From Lachnospiraceae bacterium (lineage in GTDB: Bacteria > Bacillota > Clostridia > Lachnospirales > Lachnospiraceae), in assembly GCA_910574185.1 (NCBI GenBank), contig CAJSZQ010000013.1, positions 1 to 64,000 of the forward strand: 64,000 nt of DNA, in the 5' to 3' direction. Below, piece after piece: positions 7,672 through 16,797 of this stretch. Position numbers and translations under genes: made by a program. The notes below the pieces were generated by a model. The model was not told the DNA's origin. It saw nothing but the letters and a program-made list of their open reading frames with translations, and made no database searches. How positions within the stretch are numbered: the first letter of the stretch is position 1; every line of letters starts with the position of its first letter.

Positions 7672-8721
7672 ATGAGTGATAAGATGATGAGGTTTGCGTG
7701 CCTGACAAAAAAAGGAACGGCTGAGGTTCGGGAGAGACCATTGCCGGAAATTGGTGATTTTGACGTGCTGCTGGAGATGAAAGCGTGTAACATCTGTACA
7801 ACCGATTATCAGCAGTGGCTGGGATTGCGGGAACATCAGGGTTATCCGATGGCGGGAGGCCATGAAGCGGCAGGTATAGTCGCAAGAACAGGTGCAAAAG
7901 TCCGGGATTTCAAACCGGGGGATCTGGTGGCAACCGGCTATGCCGGCTGTGGATTCTGCGATGCATGTCGCAGAGGTGAAGTGGATCAGTGTGCAGAAAT
8001 GAAACAAGATTCAGAGGATGGATATAAGTGGGGACATTTTGGATTTTCCAACTTGTGTGTAAAAAAAATCAATGGCTTATATAAGATTAAGTCTGGAATC
8101 CGTCCTTCTGAAGCGGCGTTTTTGGAACCTTTAGCAACAGTGATCCATGGGGCAAAGAAGCTCCGGCTCCAGCCCTTTGAGACAGTAGCAGTGATTGGCG
8201 CAGGAACGATGGGACTGATCAACGCGCAGGTTGCAAGAGCGTTTGGGGCAAAGGCGCTTGTATCTGAGATGATGGAAAAGAAGCTTAAAACGGCAGAAGC
8301 GATGGGCTTTGAGACCGTTGACTGTGGGAAAGAGGATCCGGTAAAAGCGGTTATGGATATGACGGAAGGAAAAGGCGCAGACGCCGTAATTGTAGCAGTA
8401 GGCTCAACCCTGGCTAATCAACAGGCTCTGGAGATGCTGAAAGAAAAGGACGGAAGAATCCTGCTGTTTGCAGCCGGATACCCGGCTACGGAAATGGATG
8501 TTGATTCCAATCAGATTCATTATCGCAGAACAGAGATTATCGGAACCTTCGGGGCGGATAATGCGGACTTTATACAGGCCGCAAAGGCGCTGAGCACAGG
8601 AATGGCAGATGTATCTATGCTGGTTGAGAAAAAGACGTTTACACTGGATGAAATTCAGGAGGCTTACCGGGAGGCAAGCAAGCCGGGCATGTACCGTGTC
8701 AGCGTGCTGTTAGACCAGTGA
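7672..8721 (+). CDS. Zinc-dependent sugar/polyol dehydrogenase (MDR family, GatD/SorE-like)
   Basis: 349 residues, medium-chain dehydrogenase. Catalytic zinc residues appear in CNICTTDY (Cys about 42) and GGHEAAG, structural zinc cysteines in GCGFCDACRRGEVDQC, and the Rossmann motif VIGAGTMGLINAQ (about 170). The family includes galactitol-1-phosphate, sorbose-1-phosphate and sorbitol dehydrogenases. It follows the aldolase by 18 bases and precedes the PTS genes, so the substrate is probably a phosphorylated hexitol or ketose delivered by that PTS. The exact sugar is not readable. Confidence 0.85.
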   Translation: MSDKMMRFACLTKKGTAEVRERPLPEIGDFDVLLEMKACNICTTDYQQWLGLREHQGYPMAGGHEAAGIVARTGAKVRDFKPGDLVATGYAGCGFCDACRRGEVDQCAEMKQDSEDGYKWGHFGFSNLCVKKINGLYKIKSGIRPSEAAFLEPLATVIHGAKKLRLQPFETVAVIGAGTMGLINAQVARAFGAKALVSEMMEKKLKTAEAMGFETVDCGKEDPVKAVMDMTEGKGADAVIVAVGSTLANQQALEMLKEKDGRILLFAAGYPATEMDVDSNQIHYRRTEIIGTFGADNADFIQAAKALSTGMADVSMLVEKKTFTLDEIQEAYREASKPGMYRVSVLLDQ

Positions 8722-8799
8722 TAAGCTACCAATATAAAGTATGGTAACAAGACGATAAATCAGACCGTTCGTAAGAACGGAAATACGAGGAGATTCATT

Positions 8800-9261
8800 A
8801 TGAAGACTTATATACAGGAAACAGTTAATCCGGATCTTCCGGGCATTATCCTGCTGAGCCATGGGCCCCTGGCAGTTTCATTGGTGGATACTGCCAAGAT
8901 GGTATTCGGGGAGAGTGAGAATCTGGCTGCATTTTCTTTCGAGGAGGGAGATGATGCAGACCAGTACCGGATGAAGGTGGCAGAAACGTTAAAGCGTTTT
9001 CCGGTGGGAAGTGTTGTGATGCTGGATTTATTTGGGGGAACGCCCTGTAATCAGATGATGCGCTATATACAGGAGACTGGAAAACCGCTGGAGATTGTGG
9101 CGGGTATGAATCTGCCGATGCTTGTGAGCACATTTCTTGCCAGAGAAGGTATGTCTGGGAAAATGCTTTCTCTGGATGCGGCGTCAAATGGAAAAGAGGG
9201 TGTGCTCCGGGTAGATGTAGAGGGCTTTTTAAGCGCTGATGATGACGATGATATCGAATAA
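8800..9261 (+). CDS. PTS mannose-family IIA component
   Basis: 153 residues, EIIA-Man fold. The phosphorylatable His is in LSHGPLA (about residue 21), followed by a typical VVMLDLFGGTPCNQ motif. It takes phosphate from HPr and passes it to IIB. The tail is acidic (DDDDDIE). RBS GAGGAG precedes the ATG. It is the first of three PTS genes here. Confidence 0.92.
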   Translation: MKTYIQETVNPDLPGIILLSHGPLAVSLVDTAKMVFGESENLAAFSFEEGDDADQYRMKVAETLKRFPVGSVVMLDLFGGTPCNQMMRYIQETGKPLEIVAGMNLPMLVSTFLAREGMSGKMLSLDAASNGKEGVLRVDVEGFLSADDDDDIE

Positions 9262-9322
9262 TCATCACCGGGCTTATGAGGTATAGAGAAACACGTTGAC
9301 AACACACAGAGAGGAGGAAGTT

Positions 9323-9817
9323 ATGGCAAGAAGGTTAGCCATACGTGTGGACGACAGACTGATTCATGGACAAGTGATTACCCAGTGGGTAAAGGTATTC
9401 AAGGCACAGCATATTATCGTAATTGACGATAAAGTAGCCGGGGATAAGATGCAGAAGAATATTCTGAAATTTGCGGCGCCGCCGGAGATAAAGGTCAGCA
9501 TATTATCTGCTGATAAAGCGGTCGAAACATGGAAAAAGAACCAGTTCGGCACAAAGAATGTATTTGTTCTGTTCAAAGATGTCATACAGATTAAGGCAAT
9601 GGCAGACCAGGGTGTTGTATTCGATGAGATTACACTTGGGAATATGTCTATTGTAAATGGAAGAAAACAGATTTATAAGTCTACCGGATTTACAGAAGAA
9701 GAGGCAAAAGCACTGTTTGACGTAGAAAAGGCAGGCACCAGGTTATTTTTCCAGACACAGCCGACAGATAAGCAGGAATCCCTCGATATGCTGAGGAAAG
9801 CATTTCCCGATGCATAG
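9323..9817 (+). CDS. PTS mannose/sorbose-family IIB component
   Basis: 164 residues. The motif RVDDRLIHGQV at the N-terminus holds the phospho-His (about 15), which accepts phosphate from IIA and passes it to the sugar during transport. The ATG at 9323 is chosen over an upstream in-frame start because GAGGAGG lies just before it and the family begins with this motif. Sits 61 bases after IIA and 63 bases before IIC-IID. Confidence 0.93.
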   Translation: MARRLAIRVDDRLIHGQVITQWVKVFKAQHIIVIDDKVAGDKMQKNILKFAAPPEIKVSILSADKAVETWKKNQFGTKNVFVLFKDVIQIKAMADQGVVFDEITLGNMSIVNGRKQIYKSTGFTEEEAKALFDVEKAGTRLFFQTQPTDKQESLDMLRKAFPDA

Positions 9818-9880
9818 ACGGCGGAACTGTGAAACAAAAGAGAGTAGAGAGTACTCGGAGAGAATTAAGAGGGAAAAATT

Positions 9881-11509
9881 ATGACAATTTCATTGACACA
9901 AGCGATATTATTGGGATTGTTCTGTGGTATCGCAAAAACCTGTATCCCATATACATGGGGTGCGTTCCTGTTCAACACAGTTATTGGCAACGCAGTTATT
10001 GTAGGCGCGGTTATGGGGGACATGAAATCAGCAATGATCATCGGAGCGTCCCTGCAGCTTATCTATCTGGGAGTTATTTCCGCAGGTGGAAATCAGCCGT
10101 CAGACCCATGCCTGGCATCCTATATTGCAATTCCATTTGCAATGGTATCAGGACTGGACACGACGGCGGCAGTTGCTCTGGCAGTACCGCTGGGGCTTTT
10201 GGGACCTCAGATTACAAACCTGTTGTATCTGGCAGCCGGCTTCTTTGCACAGAAGGGCGATAGATTCATTGAAAAAGGAGATGCGGGAGGTATGACCCGA
10301 TGGGCGGTCATCTATGTGGGTATTATACGATGCATCGTGTTCAGTGTTCCGGTTGCAATTGGACTGTATTTTGGCGCGGGCGCTCTGGAGGGAGTGCTGG
10401 ATAATATTCCGCAGTTTCTTACCAACGGATTATCTGCGATCGGCTCCTGTCTGCCGGCGGTTGGATTTGCAATTATTGCAAGTCTGATTTCCAAACCGAA
10501 GTACATGCCGTTCTTTTTTGGCGGATTTTTCCTGATTCAATATACGCATATTGGAACGATTCCGCTTTTGCTGCTTGGCCTGTTTCTTACCTTCCTGTAT
10601 CTTACCTTTACGGCGAAGGATTATTTGCACAGTACAGATGACGACGAGGATGACTTTGAGGAGGATGATGATGAAGATGTGGCAGCGGGTGCGAGAATGC
10701 TGTCCAAGAAGGATATCATAAAGAGCTGGGTGCTTTACTGGGTTACGGCAGAGGTTGGACACAGCTTTGAGCGTATGCAGGCTCCCATGTTCTGTACCGC
10801 TATGAATCCTGCCTTGAAGAAATTCTATAAGGATGACAAAGAGCATTATATTGAAGCTTTGAAGAGGCATATGACATTTTTCAATTCAGAGGCACATTGG
10901 GGCGGCGGTCCGATTCTTGGTTTGTCGCTGGCAATGGAAGAGAAAAAGTCTCAGAATTATGATGCAATCCCGGGAGAAGTAATTCTTGATATTAAAACGG
11001 GTCTGATGGGACCGCTGGCAGGACTTGGAGATACCATTTCATGGTCTACACTGATGTATCTGTTTATTGGATTATTCCTGCCGCTGGCACAGCAGGGTAA
11101 TCCGATCGGCGGTATTGCACCGATCGTTCTCCTGACGATCTATGGTTTTGCTGTTGGATATTTCCTGACAGAGAAATGTTATACATATGGATATTCATTT
11201 GCGGAAAATATGCTGAAATCCGGTCTGATTAATATGATTATTGCAGGAGCAAGTATCCTTGGTTTATTCATGATGGGCGGATTGGCATCTACCTATGTAA
11301 CGGTAAGCACGCCGCTGGCATTTGCAACAGAAAGCTATACAACGACTTTACAGGGAATTTTAGATTCGATCGCGCCGGGTCTTCTGCCGCTGGCAGTAGT
11401 ATGCAGCGTATGGGCTTATCTGGCAAGAGTAAAGCGTAATTATTTTATGGCTACAATCGGACTTACGGTGGTTGCGCTGGTACTGGGCAGCGTTGGAATT
11501 TTGATTTAA
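9881..11509 (+). CDS. Fused PTS mannose-family IIC-IID membrane protein
   Basis: 542 residues. Residues about 1-250 match IIC: hydrophobic helices, AGGNQPSDPCLASYIAIPFA and LLGPQITNLLYLAAGF. A very acidic linker (about 248-270, STDDDEDDFEEDDDEDVAAG) follows. Residues about 275-542 match IID: SWVLYWVTAEVGHSFERMQAP, HMTFFNSEAHWGG, GLMGPLAGLGDTISW. In most organisms IIC and IID are separate proteins, so this is a gene fusion with no internal stop. It forms the sugar channel and completes a IIA/IIB/IIC-IID transporter. Confidence 0.93.
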   Translation: MTISLTQAILLGLFCGIAKTCIPYTWGAFLFNTVIGNAVIVGAVMGDMKSAMIIGASLQLIYLGVISAGGNQPSDPCLASYIAIPFAMVSGLDTTAAVALAVPLGLLGPQITNLLYLAAGFFAQKGDRFIEKGDAGGMTRWAVIYVGIIRCIVFSVPVAIGLYFGAGALEGVLDNIPQFLTNGLSAIGSCLPAVGFAIIASLISKPKYMPFFFGGFFLIQYTHIGTIPLLLLGLFLTFLYLTFTAKDYLHSTDDDEDDFEEDDDEDVAAGARMLSKKDIIKSWVLYWVTAEVGHSFERMQAPMFCTAMNPALKKFYKDDKEHYIEALKRHMTFFNSEAHWGGGPILGLSLAMEEKKSQNYDAIPGEVILDIKTGLMGPLAGLGDTISWSTLMYLFIGLFLPLAQQGNPIGGIAPIVLLTIYGFAVGYFLTEKCYTYGYSFAENMLKSGLINMIIAGASILGLFMMGGLASTYVTVSTPLAFATESYTTTLQGILDSIAPGLLPLAVVCSVWAYLARVKRNYFMATIGLTVVALVLGSVGILI

Positions 11510-11524
11510 TCGGGAATCTGTGGA

Positions 11525-11554
11525 TTGACGAAGCGCACAGAGATTCGTTATACT
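11525..11554 (+). promoter_or_regulatory. Possible promoter of the SorC-type regulator
   Basis: TTGACG (11525-11530), 18-base spacer, TATACT (11549-11554), between the PTS permease and the regulator. It suggests the regulator can be expressed apart from the operon. Confidence 0.45.
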
Positions 11555-11636
11555 GAACTTATAAGAAAACCGATATGCCGAATAGTAACATTTTATTTGT
11601 GATGTGCAGGAATATGATTGGGACAGGTGTGCGAAG

Positions 11637-12602
11637 TTGAGAGAAGACAGATTCATAATTAAAGTGGTAGAGATGCATTATATTCAGGGAATGTCGCAAA
11701 TAGAGATTTCCCAGAGGCTTGGCGTTTCAAGAACGACTGTATCACGGACCCTGGCGCAGGCGAGGCGGCGCAGATACATTGAGTTTAAAGTAAATTATCC
11801 GGATACCGTTACGCCGGGAAGCGAGAGTAGTCTGGAGCAGAAGTATGGATTGAAGGAAGCGGTTGTTGTTACGGAAAAATCAGATTCCGATCTGGAACAG
11901 GAAATTGCGTTCTTTGCTTCGGACTATCTGCTCCGGGTTATGAAGAATCATATGACGCTGGCGTATGCCAGCGGCCGCGCATTGAAGAATCTTGCAGATT
12001 GTATGAAAGGCGATGTCCGATTAAAGTTTCTGGAACTGAGTGATGTGAAAGTGGTGCCGCTGATTGCGACCTACAATGCAGCGGAGAGCGTCAGTATGAA
12101 GCACAGAATGGCTTATTCGAACTACAGTATGGATCTGATCGCGCAGCTCCTTCAGGGCCAGGCGTATCACCTTTTGATGCCGCCGCTCGTATCTTCCAAA
12201 CAGATCCGCGATGATTTTTTCCGGGAGCCGAGTATCCGGGAAATCGTATCGAAGATTGAGAAGGCGGATGTGGCGGTAGTAGGTATTGGAACGCTGCAGG
12301 AGGAGTCGGCAGGAATTTATGCCAATATGATCGGTATGGAAGAATTTGAACGCCTGTCAAGGAAAGGCGGCGTTAGTGAATTCCTGCTGCATGTCATTGA
12401 TAAGGACGGACAGATTGTAGATGATGATTATGAGTACCACGTTACCAGTATTGCGCTGGATAAGTTTAAGAAAATTCCGGTCCGGATCGGAGTTGCCTAT
12501 GGGATGGAGAAGAAGGAAGCGATTCTTGCATCCCTAAGAGGAGGCCTGATTAATGTACTGATTACAGACGAACACGTAGCAGAGTATTTGGCTGAAGTTT
12601 AA
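11637..12602 (+). CDS. SorC-family sugar-responsive transcription regulator
   Basis: About 321 residues. The N-terminal helix-turn-helix MSQIEISQRLGVSRTTVSRTLAQARRR is followed by the SorC/DeoR sugar-phosphate-binding domain, with LRGGLINVLITDEHVAEYL at the C-terminus. Such regulators bind a sugar phosphate and control the neighbouring PTS or catabolic genes; the palindrome at 6658-6690 is a candidate site. The start is uncertain: TTG at 11637 has AGGTG eight bases upstream and gives the usual family N-terminus, while GTG at 11604 would add 11 residues without a clear RBS. Confidence 0.88.
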   Translation: MREDRFIIKVVEMHYIQGMSQIEISQRLGVSRTTVSRTLAQARRRRYIEFKVNYPDTVTPGSESSLEQKYGLKEAVVVTEKSDSDLEQEIAFFASDYLLRVMKNHMTLAYASGRALKNLADCMKGDVRLKFLELSDVKVVPLIATYNAAESVSMKHRMAYSNYSMDLIAQLLQGQAYHLLMPPLVSSKQIRDDFFREPSIREIVSKIEKADVAVVGIGTLQEESAGIYANMIGMEEFERLSRKGGVSEFLLHVIDKDGQIVDDDYEYHVTSIALDKFKKIPVRIGVAYGMEKKEAILASLRGGLINVLITDEHVAEYLAEV

Positions 12603-12607
12603 TCTTT

Positions 12608-12648
12608 AGGACCCCCATAAGATAACTTGGGGGTCCTTTCTTAATTTT
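12608..12648 (+). terminator. Intrinsic terminator after the SorC-type gene
   Basis: AGGACCCCC (12608-12616) pairs perfectly with GGGGGTCCT (12629-12637), followed by a T-rich tail. Confidence 0.85.
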
Positions 12649-12664
12649 AAAAGGAGAAAAAAAT

Positions 12665-13687
12665 ATGCATACGGTAATAAAACCTAAGCTTGAGGAGACA
12701 AAGCGGCATGCATTTGAGAAACAGGTATTGGAAAGGGAAATGGCAAAGGGAAAGCCAAGAGTATCGGACTTTTATCGGAGAGCAGAGAACGAATGTAAAG
12801 ATATTGATCTGTTTACGCTGCGCCCCAGTATGAAACAGGTAGGAGAAGATATTACTACAGAGGAAATACAGATTGTAAATAAAATTGTTCCGATGGGAAA
12901 CCATATGATTCCTGTACAGGTGTATAAACGAAAAGATGCGGCAGGTAAAAAGAAGGCAATGCTTTTTGTCCATGGAGGAGGATTTTTTGGAGGAGATGTG
13001 GAAGGCAAGGCAAATCAGTGTAAATATCTGGCAGAGCAGGCAGATATTGTGGTGGTATCGCCGGAGTACCGGCTGGCTCCTGAAACTCCATGGCCGGGAG
13101 CCGTAAATGACGTGATGGGAACGCTGGAATGGATGGCCGCGTCGGCAGAAGAATTAGGAATTGATGCGGATAAGATTGCCATATCCGGGGAAAGCGCCGG
13201 AGGAACGCTGGCAGGGAACTGCTGTTTGCTGGACGCAGGGCGTTATATCAAGGAAGCATTTTATATTTACGGCGCTGTGGATCTTCTGCCGGCGGATGAA
13301 ACGCCTTATGGCTGGGACTATTCTTTGTATCAGATTGACGAAGAGCAGAAGGATTATATTATGGGGCGTCTGCATAAGTTTAAAGAGGTAACAGAGCTTA
13401 TGGAGCCGTTATATATTCAGAATAATGATTCAGCGAGGGATGGAAGAGTATCCCCTTTTTATGCAGAGGATTTCAGCAGGCATCCGAAAACGGTGATGAT
13501 CAACGCGGAATTTGATTATTTCCGTATATGTGATGAGTTATATGCAAAGAAGCTGGAAGAAGCCGGCGTAGATGTGGAGATTATCTTTTACGAAGGTCTG
13601 GATCATGGTTTTTTTGATCGTTTGGGCGCGCTTCCGCAGGCGGCTGATTGTATTCAGGAAATTGCAAAGAGAATGGAGGAATTGTAG
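12665..13687 (+). CDS. Alpha/beta hydrolase, HSL-type esterase/lipase
   Basis: 340 residues. The oxyanion-hole motif HGGGFFGGD (about 101) and nucleophile GESAGG (about 177) mark the hormone-sensitive-lipase family; the acid is probably in NAEFDYF and the His in GLDHGFF. It likely cleaves small ester substrates, perhaps deacetylating sugars imported by the adjacent PTS (inference). No signal peptide, so it is cytoplasmic. It lies just past the regulator's terminator, with a GGAG RBS. Confidence 0.85.
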   Translation: MHTVIKPKLEETKRHAFEKQVLEREMAKGKPRVSDFYRRAENECKDIDLFTLRPSMKQVGEDITTEEIQIVNKIVPMGNHMIPVQVYKRKDAAGKKKAMLFVHGGGFFGGDVEGKANQCKYLAEQADIVVVSPEYRLAPETPWPGAVNDVMGTLEWMAASAEELGIDADKIAISGESAGGTLAGNCCLLDAGRYIKEAFYIYGAVDLLPADETPYGWDYSLYQIDEEQKDYIMGRLHKFKEVTELMEPLYIQNNDSARDGRVSPFYAEDFSRHPKTVMINAEFDYFRICDELYAKKLEEAGVDVEIIFYEGLDHGFFDRLGALPQAADCIQEIAKRMEEL

Positions 13688-13689
13688 AG

Positions 13690-14074
13690 AAGGCATATCC
13701 GGCGCCGGGAGCGGTAATTATGCAGTATAACGGGCTGTCAGGAACAGACGGACTGGAGCCGCCGCACAAAAATAGAAGCCAATGCAAATCGCTATACTTT
13801 TGTCTGGCGCGGAACCCTCAACTACCATCTTGTCGGACTGCTGGATACGATAGAAGGAATTTATAAAAAGTATAATGCCTTTTTAGACGAACATGGATAC
13901 GGGCCCAAATATGATCTTGGGAAAAAACCGCAACAGTTATTCCAAGACAGATCTGGAGGCTGCATTTATGAGAATGAAAGAGGACCATATGTTTTGAAAA
14001 GCTGTAAAAACCGACTTTATCGGGTATTCACAGATGTGAACGGCAAGGTGAATCAGGAGGATGACGGCAGCTGA
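13690..14074 (+). pseudogene. Decayed coding remnant of unknown family
   Basis: From about 13769 one frame runs to a stop at 14072 and reads like real protein (ANANRYTFVWRGTLNYHL, then FLDEHGYGPKYDLGKKP and a charged C-terminus), but it has no start. A different frame supplies the upstream stretch, suggesting a frameshift near 13770. I do not recognise the family. It sits between an esterase and aldose epimerase, so it may be a lost sugar-related gene. Confidence 0.45.
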
Positions 14075-14277
14075 TAATCAGGTGGGAGTAGGCTGTGCCA
14101 AGTGGAACGTAACCAGCGTGTAAAGAAAAACATAAAAATAAAAACATAAAAATAAAAACTTGGGGCTAGCCGTCTCGCCGAAGGATTGGTACAATATGTA
14201 TAGGTACGGTAAATTTAGAGGATGTATTGTATATAGTTTATTGCCTGATTTGAGGCGGTGACAGAAGGAGAATTGGA

Positions 14278-15306
14278 ATGAAGAAAGACTTTGGAGCATT
14301 GAAAGACGGAGAAAGGGCAGAGTTGTATCTGTTGAAGAATCAGAACGGTATGGAGATAGCCGTCAGTAATTACGGGGCTGCATGGGTATCTGCCTGGGTT
14401 CCAGGAGCGGACGGCAGAAAAAGAGATGTGCTGCTTGGATATGACGATGCTGCCGGTTATGAGGCAGGCGGCGAGGCGATTGGCGCAATTGTTGGACGCA
14501 GTGCGAATCGTATCGGCGGAGCAGAATTTACACTGAACGGGAAGACGTATCATTTAACTAAAAACCAGGGGGAAAATAACCTTCACAGCGGTCCTGATTT
14601 TTTTCATAAAAGGCTCTGGAAAACTTTAGAGGAAGATGATTCCCATGTAGTATTTGCGCTGGAGAGTCCGGACGGGGACCAGGGATATCCGGGAACTATG
14701 GATATCCGGGTAACCTATTCGCTGAACGATGAGAATCAGGTGCAGATTTTTTATCATGGAGAGTCTTCCGAGGATACCGTCTGTAATATGACAAACCATG
14801 CCTATTTTAATTTGAACGGAGATGATGCCGGGGATATTTTATCCCATGAAGTGTGGGTGGACGCGGATACATATACCAGGATGGATGCGGATTCAATTCC
14901 TACTGGAGAGATTGTCCCGGTGGAGGGAACGCCTATGGATTTTCGCCGGAAGAAATCAGTAGGAAGAGATATCGCGGCAGATTACGAGGCGTTGATTTTG
15001 GGAAATGGCTATGACCATAACTGGGTTATTAATGGAGAAGGATATCGCAAGGCGGCGGAGATAAGCGCAAAGGAAAGCGGAATTACTATGGAAGTTTATA
15101 CAGACCGTCCGGGGATGCAGATTTATTCTGGGAATTTTCTGAGCAGTGAACCGGGGAAAAGGAGTGCGTTTTATACGAAAAGAGGTGGTATTTGCTTTGA
15201 AACGCAAATGTTCCCGGATGCAATCCATCATGAGAATTTTCCAAGTCCCATTCTTAGGAAGGGGGAAGTCTGGGAGACAGTAACGGCATATAAATTTATA
15301 TTTTAA
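14278..15306 (+). CDS. galM: Aldose 1-epimerase (mutarotase)
   Basis: 342 residues of the GalM beta-sandwich family, interconverting alpha and beta anomers of hexoses. Visible motifs are VGRSANRIGGAEF, NNLHSGPDFFHKRLW (substrate His), NMTNHAYFNLNG (catalytic His) and GICFETQMFPDA (catalytic Glu). RBS AGAAGGAG is well placed. The preceding 200 bases hold an A-rich tandem repeat (AAAAACATAAAAAT type, about 14128-14160) and no gene. It fits the carbohydrate theme of the locus. Confidence 0.93.
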   Translation: MKKDFGALKDGERAELYLLKNQNGMEIAVSNYGAAWVSAWVPGADGRKRDVLLGYDDAAGYEAGGEAIGAIVGRSANRIGGAEFTLNGKTYHLTKNQGENNLHSGPDFFHKRLWKTLEEDDSHVVFALESPDGDQGYPGTMDIRVTYSLNDENQVQIFYHGESSEDTVCNMTNHAYFNLNGDDAGDILSHEVWVDADTYTRMDADSIPTGEIVPVEGTPMDFRRKKSVGRDIAADYEALILGNGYDHNWVINGEGYRKAAEISAKESGITMEVYTDRPGMQIYSGNFLSSEPGKRSAFYTKRGGICFETQMFPDAIHHENFPSPILRKGEVWETVTAYKFIF

Positions 15307-15373
15307 TTAAGAAATCCCTAAGCAAGCCTTTATAAAATAGATTGGAAAGTATGTTATAATAATATTGCATAGG

Positions 15374-15404
15374 AGAGTCTGTGCAGAGGTGCAGACTCTT
15401 TTTA
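15374..15404 (+). terminator. Intrinsic terminator after the epimerase gene
   Basis: AGAGTCTG and CAGACTCT form an 8-bp stem followed by five T. An extended -10 box (TGTTATAAT, 15352-15360) lies only about 15 bases upstream, so any transcript starting there would be stopped after some 35 bases. Confidence 0.75.
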
Positions 15405-15529
15405 TGTGAAGAGAGGTAGATTTTGTTGTTGTTTTGACAGATGATGGATGTATTGGAACATATACGGGAACGTGGAAGTCTTGTCATGAAGAGAAAAAAT
15501 ATTAGGATACATAGGAGAAAAGTTTGATT

Positions 15530-16228
15530 ATGGCGTCACAGAAGAAAAAGAACACAAATCATAAAGAAACACCTAGACGGCATCAGGATAGGATAAGAAT
15601 ATATTTGAAGATTGGACTGGGATGTCTGGCGGTGTTTTTTGTGCTTCTTGGAGCGCTGAAAATAGTAAAACCGGATATCTTTATACGAAAGTACCGGGAG
15701 CGTGTGGGAGAGCATATTGATGCCGCCAAGCCTGAGATTGACGTGCAGCTTTTGACTGTGAATCCTTATTCCAGACCAGGAACAGAAACTCATAAGATTA
15801 CAGGGATTGTTGTCCATTATACAGCAAATCCAGGTTCTACAGCCATGAATAACCGAGATTACTTTGAGAGCCTAAAGGACAATCATGACAATCAGGTGAG
15901 CAGTAACTTTGTGGTTGGCTTAGAGGGGGAGATTGTCCAGTGTGTTCCTACCTGGGAGGTAGCCTATGCCTCTAATTCCCGCAATATCGATACGGTATCC
16001 ATTGAATGCTGCCATCCAGACGAGACCGGGGAATTTAATGATGAAACCTACCGGTCCATGGTGCAGCTTTGTGCGTGGCTATGCTTGAAGTTCGGGCTGG
16101 ATGAAGAAGATGTAATCCGGCACCATGACGTGACTGGGAAAAATTGTCCGAAGTATTTTGTAGAGAATGAAGAGGCCTGGGAGGCATTTCGGGAGAATAT
16201 CAGGCTTGCCATGAAAAATCGTGAATAG
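15530..16228 (+). CDS. Membrane-anchored N-acetylmuramoyl-L-alanine amidase (Amidase_2)
   Basis: 232 residues. A basic cytoplasmic start is followed by one transmembrane segment (about 26-44) and an extracytoplasmic amidase_2/PGRP-type domain with zinc ligands in VVHYTANPGS and RHHDVTGKNCP. It cleaves the MurNAc-L-Ala bond of peptidoglycan and stays tethered to the membrane. ATG at 15530 lies 12 bases after AGGAG; a TTG at 15524 has a better 6-base spacing and would add two residues. Confidence 0.88.
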   Translation: MASQKKKNTNHKETPRRHQDRIRIYLKIGLGCLAVFFVLLGALKIVKPDIFIRKYRERVGEHIDAAKPEIDVQLLTVNPYSRPGTETHKITGIVVHYTANPGSTAMNNRDYFESLKDNHDNQVSSNFVVGLEGEIVQCVPTWEVAYASNSRNIDTVSIECCHPDETGEFNDETYRSMVQLCAWLCLKFGLDEEDVIRHHDVTGKNCPKYFVENEEAWEAFRENIRLAMKNRE

Positions 16229-16270
16229 TACGTAATACAAGGCATTCTCGTAACAATTTACGAAATCAGG

Positions 16271-16298
16271 TTGACAATTATTTACTGCTTGTTATAAT
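16271..16298 (+). promoter_or_regulatory. Promoter of the T-box/thrS transcript
   Basis: TTGACA (16271-16276), 16-base spacer, TATAAT (16293-16298): near consensus, and directly upstream of the T-box leader. Confidence 0.8.
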
Positions 16299-16324
16299 AA
16301 TAGATAGCTTAAAAAGCACCAGAC

Positions 16325-16666
16325 ATAAAAGGCGTTGACGGAAAGAGTAGTCTGCCGGAGTCAGACAGAGAGAGGGACTTAAGGCTGGAAGCCCTTATGG
16401 CAGAGGACAGATGAAGACCATTCCCAAGCCGCAGTGCAGAACACTTGCTGTAGGATAAATACCTTGAAAAGGCCGAATGGCCAAAAGGTGTGCCAACGTG
16501 TGTTACAACTACAGCGGGAGAGTAAGTGCTGCCGTATCCTCGGCGTTAACGGGCAGGATTCTGACGGAAGTCGGGATTAAGAGTGAAAAATTAAGGTGGA
16601 ACCGTGCAGGACAGAAAACATGCACCCTTAGACAGACAGCGTAGGCTTATGTCAGGGTGCTTTTTT
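16325..16666 (+). promoter_or_regulatory. T-box riboswitch (threonyl) controlling thrS
   Basis: The leader has the hallmark T-box sequence AAGGTGGAACCGTG (16593-16606) with its UGGA bulge for the tRNA acceptor end. Next comes a Rho-independent terminator: GCACCCT (16622-16628), AGGGTGC (16654-16660), six T. An upstream stem I region contains an ACC triplet (16417-16419) followed by A, a good threonine specifier. Uncharged tRNA-Thr would favour the antiterminator and allow thrS transcription. The T-box call is certain; the specifier position is inferred. Confidence 0.93.
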
Positions 16667-16797
16667 ATGCCAGAGGATATGCAAATCAAAGCTGTGTTTG
16701 TATAAATATTTGAATGCGAAAGTTGTATGAAACGCGCTTTTGTATGGAGAATCCTCTAAAATAATTATACATTTTTAAGAAGAGAGGAGAAATAAGT

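Noticed and set aside
14128..14162. A-rich direct repeats as a CRISPR or iteron site
   Set aside because: Only two short imperfect copies of AAAAACATAAAAAT; simple-sequence slippage explains them.
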